NCBI GenBank assembly: GCA_014529385.2
Contig: CM043952.1
Location: forward strand, 64,626,370 to 64,690,369
Length of the DNA: 64,000 nucleotides
Source: Adiantum capillus-veneris
Taxonomy: Eukaryota > Streptophyta > Polypodiopsida > Polypodiales > Pteridaceae
Direction: 5' to 3'
Made by a program: the position numbers and the translations under genes. Under the pieces are notes generated by a model, which saw only the letters and a program-made list of their open reading frames with translations, was not told where the DNA came from and made no database searches. This document shows, one piece after another, positions 58,214 to 64,000 of this stretch (position 1 is its first letter; each line of letters begins with the position of its first letter).

Positions 58214-59007
58214 TGAGGTCTCGTTTTGGCTTTTAACATTTAGAGAGAGAGTGCTCTAGGTCAATGAGAGGAGGGATTCTGTTACAGAACCTTTATTTTT
58301 AAAATTGATTTTGAATTTTATTTTTTTTGAAAATAAAATCTAAGGTAATTGTTCATCACGTGATCCTTTTACCTCAAAAAGATCTCCTTCACCGACCAAA
58401 AAATGTTTTTGAATTTTCTTACTGACTTCTTTCCCCTTTTCTTCCCACCTCTCTTTTGAATCTTCTCATAGCCTTCTTTTTCCTCCTATTTCCACCTCTC
58501 TCCTCATTTCACCATCTTCTTCTCTCTCCTCTTCCTACTATTCCCTCTTCACTCATCTTCTGTGTATCATTTACCTCAAGCAATGGAGTCTACCGAGTCT
58601 AATCATCCTAGCACATCCAATGAAACCATTATCACCTATGCCACATTAAAGGAGCACAAATAGTGGATCCCAACATCCATAGCCAAGGTTAGCTATATTA
58701 TAATGTAGTAAAGCAGGAGAAGAAAAGACTCCTCAAAAAACCAATTCTTGTCATGTTGGAAAGAAAGAGGGAAACATTTTAGGCTTTCTGGAACCAAGAA
58801 CATGTTTACATGCACAAGGAGCTTCATCTCCATCCCAGGAGCTCTAATCTTCCTCTACACACAGATGACTATAAGTGATTCATATGATGATTATTATTTG
58901 CAGTTTGCTTTAGGTTGTTTTTAGTACTTTTCTCTTATGATTTTTGTTCTTTTTTTTTGTTTTGTGCTACTATGCTTCTTAAACATCTCTATCTCTGAAG
59001 CATAGAG
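58214..59007 (+). repeat. Possible 3' LTR of D, cut by E
   Basis: It begins TGAGGTCTCG after the PPT-like run and contains AT-rich and CT-rich sequence. No second copy exists in the window to prove it is an LTR. It is cut at 59007 by the LTR of E. Short plus-strand frames here were not recognised. Confidence 0.4.
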
Positions 59008-59689
59008 TGTGAGGTTCCCAACCCCAAGAAGTTTGGGACAACTTGATAGATGGCCTTTCTTTATTCTCAAGTTCCATTGATGACACACTACTCCATTTTC
59101 AGGAAGCAGAGACATGAGTAGCAGAAGAGTGGAAGTCCTTTATCCATAGTGATCGTGGTTGTAAGGATCATACACCACAAGCTAGTTCGATAAATTAAGG
59201 ATTCAAATGGAAGCTATTTCCTATAACATAGAGATGAAAACGCATTGACATATTTAAAATCCATAAACAACACCTTTTTTCCCATGTTTAGGAGGCACAA
59301 TTTCCATTCGTAAACCCTAAATATGATATGAGCTAAACTAACTAGTAATCTTGTGAAAAGTACCCGACTAATCGGGTCCACCCATCCATAGACCTAGATC
59401 TGTTAGGATACTCTTCTCCCACTTTCCACACCACACTTACCCGTTCTTCTTGTTTTTTAAATACTACCACACTGTTCTACATATATAAACAACATTCCTT
59501 AATTAATTTTGGACACAGGTTCTTTTATACAACTCTTCAAATAATATCAAAACAATTCAAACAAGGCCTAATCAAGACAGTCCTATATTTCAACAAAAAG
59601 ATTTTTTTCAATTTCTTATGAGCTTGCTGCAGCCTGCGGACTTTCTCTATCTAACCAACAAGGCCTTTGCAAAAGATTTATTTATTTGC

Positions 59690-60085
59690 TAACCGTGAAT
59701 TGCACAACCTTCCCATTCCTCTAACCACGAGGCATCCCGCTAACCGTGAGGCATCTCGCTAACCACGAGGCATCCCACTAATCGTGATGCATCTTGCTAA
59801 CCTCCAGGCATCTCGCTAACCGCGAGATATCTTGCTAACCACTAGGCATCCCGCTAACCGTGTGAAGCATCTTGCTAACCGCCAGGCATCTTACTAATCG
59901 TGAGGTATCTTGCTAACGACTAGGCATCCCGCTAATCGCAAGGCATCTTGCTAACCGTGAGGCGTCTCCCTAACCATGAGGAACAAAAGAGAGCCGATAA
60001 CGTTAGCTTAATCTTTGCTAACCACAAAATCATCTCGCTAACCGCCGTGAGGCATCTTGCTAACCACAAGGCATCTCGCTACACA
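59690..60085. repeat. Minisatellite in the LTR of E (GCTAACC type)
   Basis: Tandem degenerate units of about 19-20 bp with the pattern GCTAACCGCGAGGCATCTC (variants in most units). The related array in the other LTR is at 63186-63490. Confidence 0.9.
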
Positions 60086-60164
60086 TGAGGAACAAAAGAT
60101 ATTCTTCCAAAAATTCTTCTCTTTAAATGATTCTTTAAACATGATCAACCAACTCTTCATATCA

Positions 60165-60245
60165 ACCGGTAACAATTTATCAAACAATAACAATTTATCA
60201 AGCAATAACAATTTAACAAATAGTGACAACTTATCAAATAGTTCT
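60165..60245. repeat. Short tandem repeat AACAATTTATCAAACAAT-like
   Basis: About four units of roughly 18-21 bp (AATTTATCAAGCAATAACA and variants). The same block lies at 63560-63640 in the other LTR. Confidence 0.8.
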
Positions 60246-61060
60246 TTCACTAATCTATGAAAACATAATCTTGTTTCTTGTGATAAAATCACGTTTCTTG
60301 AACGGTTTAAGGGAATCCCTATGCTTAGCTTCCGATATCAACATGAATAACAATGCAGAGTTATAAATTTGTCTTACCGGATTATCGACATGATTGATTA
60401 CCTCCCGTATTGGAGGCTGGATGGCTTCAACTTCTTTCGTAGCCGATATATCCGCTTGAGCTACCATTGGAGTAGATGATATCTTCTATTGTACCTTTCT
60501 TGGAGGTGGAGCAGCATGAGCGTGCTTCAAACTTTGAGTCACTCATTTAGGGGCCATCGTATCGAGGTATAGAAGAGGGAAAGAGAGAAAGAGGAACTCA
60601 AGAATCCAAAGGGCAATATGACAATGGTAGAGAGAAACTTGGAGATGGAGATGGGTTGAGGGTGAGATGTTGAGGAAGAGAAGGTAACTCCAGTGTTATG
60701 GCAAGAGAGCTTCCACTTCTGAGAACTTTTGTGTGTGTCTGTCAGAAAGTAAGGGAAGAGAGGCCTTTATATAGGCTCTCAAGAGCCAAAATCACATGCT
60801 AGGAATAGCGAAAAGCAGAGAGATAAGTTTGCGCACGTTCGCGCGGTTGTTTCTAATCTTTAGAAATAGATTTGAGGCTTAAGTTTCCCATATCAACCTA
60901 TTGTTTACAAGAGAATAAAGGCCATAATTAATAGTTCAAGAGTCTGATTTTTTATCCGATTTTCCGTCGCAACGCTTTATGACTTAACAAAATTTAAACC
61001 ATAAATACTTCTGCAAAGTAAATGACATAATTTTTATTGAAAAATATTGGGTACATTACA

Positions 61061-61075
61061 ATCTTCCCAAATTAG
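61061..61075 (-). other. Polypurine tract of E
   Basis: Minus strand CTAATTTGGGAAGAT lies directly before TGTAATGTACCC, the start of the 3' LTR. Confidence 0.6.
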
Positions 61076-61089
61076 GGATTTGAGATGTC

Positions 61090-61858
61090 CTCATCTCAAG
61101 AAAAAGTGAGAGTTATCCTACTCTTATTACTAGGCCATCATTATGTCCAAAAGGGTGGTTTCCTTTGTCTGCTTCACTTGGTATTGCTGCTCCATTAGTC
61201 AAACGTGGATAACTGTTTTGATAATATCCTAACTCTCCACATTCAAAGCATCGAACATTCAAGCATCAAGGATCTTGCATATTAATGGCATAAACCCTTT
61301 GTGGTTGTGTATCATTGAAGCTCTCATTTTGTTCAATTATTCTTGTAATCCCTTGTTCTTTCATTAAAGGTTTAGCTCACAATAAATCATCTTGTACAAT
61401 GGTAGGTTTTAGGGCTTCCAATCGCGAGCTAATTGGTTCTCTTAAACCTTGAGAAAAGCGGGCTACCTACTGCTCTATGGTCAGTGGTGGTGCATAACGT
61501 CTATGCCTTACAAACTTTGAGTAGTAGTCTTCCAAGGATAATCTGTATTGTTTCAAGCTTTAAGAACTCATTCATCTTTATTGCTTCATGGGAAGGGCGT
61601 AAGTATCTTTCCTTCACTACTTGTTTGATTTCCCACCAACTTTAAGAGTTCTCTAGCACTCCCATGTCACAAAAATGTTGTTTCCACCATAATTTTGCTT
61701 CCCCTAAGAGGCGAAATATCCTTAGTATCTCTTGATTTGCAGGTTTTGTTCCTTGCAGTAGAGAAATAATCATCCATATCTTCAATCCATACTTCTGTAT
61801 CTTTCTCAATATCAGCACCCTCTCCTTTAAAAGAAGGTGGTTGCATTTGTTTGAGCAA
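61090..61858 (-). pseudogene. Gag of E
   Basis: The minus strand begins MLKQMQPPSFKGEGADIEKD and VWIEDMDDYFSTARN. After frame changes it continues LRIFRLLGEAKLWWKQHFCD, VKERYLRPSHEAIKMNEF, YYSKFVK and VARFSQGLREPIS, a plant Ty3 gag capsid. The knuckle reads CFECGELGYYQNSYP, with His and the last Cys both replaced by Tyr. Pol is missing, and the frame is broken several times. Confidence 0.75.
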
Positions 61859-62444
61859 CTTTCTTTTTTGAATTTTTGTGTAAATGCATCATTCTAAGGG
61901 TTTTCCAACGTTGAAGTGATTTGAGGATTCCTTTGAGTATACATCAATGTTTATAATAACTCAAATCAATAGGGTATTTTTCAAACTTATACTTATCCGA
62001 TCCACTAAATGCTTAATAGTATGATTTAACCAATCCGATCCATTAAAACTCAATAACATGACATAATCAATCTTGACTTATCTAGTCCATCAAAACTCAG
62101 TCACATGACTTAACCAGTCATGACTTATCTAGTCTATCAAAACTCAATCACATGACTTAACCAATCATGGCTTATCCAACCCACCAAAAATTCACTTGCA
62201 TGACTTAATCAATCATACATTTTTTTTTGAAGAAAAACAATTCAATCTTTTTATTCATAAAGACATCAAAACGTCATATAGGTATATAGAGAAATCTCTC
62301 AATAGGAAAATACAATAGAAGTTCCAACCACAATTATGATACATCTCATTGACATGTTGTATTATCTCCGTGAGTCGGGTGATGGGTATATAAAACCATA
62401 CACATGAGGAGGCTTGAAGTAGCCAATTAAACCTTTTTAACTTA
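61859..62444. other. Leader of E
   Basis: AT-rich, no frame. Between 62020 and 62215 a unit of about 52 bp (CATGACTTAACCAATCATG..TTATC.A..C.ATCAAAACTCA) repeats three to four times. Confidence 0.6.
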
Positions 62445-62459
62445 GGCTATGATACCAAT
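62445..62459 (-). other. Primer binding site of E
   Basis: Minus strand ATTGGTATCATAGCC follows the 5' LTR end. TGGTATCATAGCC differs by one base from the common initiator tRNA-Met PBS (TGGTATCAGAGCC). Confidence 0.85.
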
Positions 62460-64000
62460 TGTGAGGTCCCCAACCCCGAGAAGATTGGGGCGACTTGATA
62501 GATGGCCTTCCTTTATTCTCAAGTTCCATTGATGACACCCTACTGTCTTTCCACAAAGCAGAGATAAAAGCAACAGAAGAGAGAAAGATCTCTATCCATA
62601 GTGATTATGGTTGTAAGGGTCATACACCACATACCAGATGAATAAATCAAGGATTCTATGGAAGCTATTTCCTATAACATAGACATGAAAATCCATTGAC
62701 ATATTTAGAATCCATAAACAATGTCTTTTTTCCCACGTTTAAGAGGCACGGCCGCCATTTAAACCCTGAAGATGATATGAGACATAGTCTAAACTCAGAA
62801 GTAATATTGTGAGAAGTACCCGATTAGAATCCATAAACAACACCTTTTTTCCCACGTTTAAGAGGCACGGCCGCCATTCATAAACCCTGAATATGATATG
62901 AGACATAGTCTAGACTCAAAAGTAACCTTGTGATAAGTACCCAACTAATCGGGTCCATCGTAGACCTAGATCCATTAAGATACTAGTCTCCCACTTTCCA
63001 CACCACAATCACCCGTTCTTCTTGTTTTCTAATTACTGCCACACTGTTTTATTTATACAAACAATGTTCCTTAATTAATTTTTGGACACATGTTCTTTTA
63101 TATAGCTCTTCAAACAATACCAAAACAATTTAAACAAGGAAAAGTCTAACGAACAGAGCCTTTGCAAAGGATTTACTTATTTGCTAACCATGAATTGCGC
63201 AACCTTCCCATCTTGCTAACCGCAAGGCATCCCGTTAACCATGAGGAATCTTGCTAACCTCTCGGTATCCTGCTAGCCATGAGGCGTCTTGCTAACCACC
63301 AAGCATCTAGCTAATCGTGAGGCATCCCACTAATTGCGAGTATCTTGCTAATCGCCAGGTATCTAGCTAACCACAAGGAACAAAAGGGAGATGATAACCT
63401 CAGCTTAATCTTTACTAATCACAGAATCATCTCACTAACCGCGAGGTATCTCGCTAGCTGCGAGGCATCTCACTACCCACGAGGAACAAAAGATATTCTT
63501 CCAATAATTCTTCTCTTTAAATGATTTTGAAAACATGATCAACCAACTCTTCATATCAACCAGTAACAACTTATCAAACAATAATAATTTATCAAGCAAT
63601 AACAATTTAACAAACAATGACAATTTATCAAACAGCTCTTTCTCTGATCTATGAAAACATAGGCTTGTTTCTTGTGATAGAAATACGTTTCTTGGATGGT
63701 TTAAGGGAATCCCTATGCTTAGCTTCCTAAGTCAACATGAAGAGCAATGCAGAATCATTAATTTGTCTTATTGAATTAGCAACATGATTGATTACCTCTT
63801 GTATTGGAGGTTGGACGGCTTTAACTTCTTCCACAGCCGATACATCCGCTTGAGCTATGATTGGAGTAGATAATACCTTCCTTTGTACCTTTCTTGGAGG
63901 TGGAGTGGCATGAGCGTACTTTGAGCTTCGAGTCACTTGTTTAGGGGCTATCGTATCGAGGTAGAGAAGAGGGAAAGAGATAAAGAGAACTCAAGAATCC
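62460..64000 (-). repeat. 5' LTR of E (window end cuts it)
   Basis: It starts TGTGAGGTCCCC and aligns with 59008 onward. It carries a private direct duplication of about 130 bp: the block AGAATCCATAAACAA..GCACGGCCGCCATT at about 62698-62758 recurs at 62825-62878. Confidence 0.85.
63186..63490. repeat. Minisatellite in the 5' LTR of E
   Basis: Degenerate units of about 19-20 bp (CTAACC..AGGCATC), matching the array at 59690-60085 but shorter. Confidence 0.9.

Larger units (their letters stand above)
59008..61060 (-). repeat. 3' LTR of E
   Basis: 2053 bp, TGTGAGGTTCCC to GGGTACATTACA on the plus strand. Its first 1.5 kb aligns with 62460-64000. A TATATAAAG box in sense orientation lies at 60765-60773. 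Confidence 0.85.
59008..64000 (-). mobile_element. E: gag-only LTR element (TR-GAG type), runs off the window
   Basis: Minus-strand element with its 3' LTR at 59008-61060, PPT at 61061-61075, 1.4 kb internal region carrying only gag, PBS at 62445-62459, and a 5' LTR from 62460 to the window end. The absence of any pol makes it non-autonomous. The left flank is TAGAG; the right flank is not visible. Confidence 0.85.

Noticed and set aside
58563-58880. Plus-strand frame starting MESTESNHPSTSNET, with a WIPTSIAK-like stretch, as a further W repeat or host gene
   Set aside because: Stops after 29 codons and again repeatedly. The similarity rests on a few residues and lies beyond the PPT of D.
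59690-60085. Regular 19-20 bp repeats resembling a CRISPR array
   Set aside because: Units are adjacent and degenerate with no spacers of constant length, inside a plant LTR. It is a minisatellite.

Overview
This looks like nuclear DNA of a land plant. I see no ordinary host gene. The window is a deeply nested stack of LTR retrotransposons (Ty3/gypsy types with Athila-like and Tat-like layouts, plus one Ty1/copia remnant) and very many long (GA)n/(CT)n and (CA)n microsatellites. The only recognisable host-derived sequences are two broken, intronless ribosomal-protein pseudogenes (eL34 and eL39). The microsatellite-rich, retrotransposon-rich style would suit a fern or another large plant genome, but the species is not determined by what I can read.

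Layout, outermost to innermost (names are mine). C, an old minus-strand gypsy element, holds gag-protease-RT-RNase H at 49613-53821 and its integrase at 5463-6077. The two parts are separated because B, a Tat-like minus-strand gypsy element (6078-49608, flanked by TTGC), inserted into its pol. The 5' LTR of B is itself split (15467-17298 and 49151-49608) by a segment X (17299-49145, flanked by TAATG). X carries the ribosomal pseudogenes, small hairpin repeats and a (GA)n tract. Into that (GA)n tract jumped G1, a giant minus-strand Athila-like element (21743-47994, flanked by GAGAG). It has 0.96-0.98 kb LTRs, a PBS, a long gag and a 1224-codon pol reading frame, a second retropepsin-like ORF with W-I-x-K repeats, and a 3 kb coiled-coil ORF beside the 3' LTR. 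G1 contains two arrays of a 22-bp palindrome. Three further LTR insertions (N1, N2, N3) each sit exactly inside one of those palindromes.

To the left of C lie the 3' end of a second giant element, G2 (1-4101, plus strand), and a truncated B-family LTR (4102-5462). To the right lie a copia 3' end (54245-54886), a degenerate plus-strand relative of G1 (D, 54887-58213 or beyond), and a gag-only element E (59008 to the window end) whose 2 kb LTRs contain minisatellites.

How the parts relate: G1, G2 and D share modules and belong to one superfamily. G1 and G2 share the 3' coiled-coil ORF and LTR architecture. G1 and D share pol plus a post-integrase ORF (retropepsin-like domain, then repeated tryptophan motifs). 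G1 has lost the catalytic core of its integrase, although its LTRs are about 98% identical, so it was probably mobilised in trans. The most unusual signals are the regularly spaced palindromes that act as insertion targets with a fixed offset and orientation, a covarying hairpin near the 3' end of several distinct LTRs, and the extra ORFs of the giant elements.
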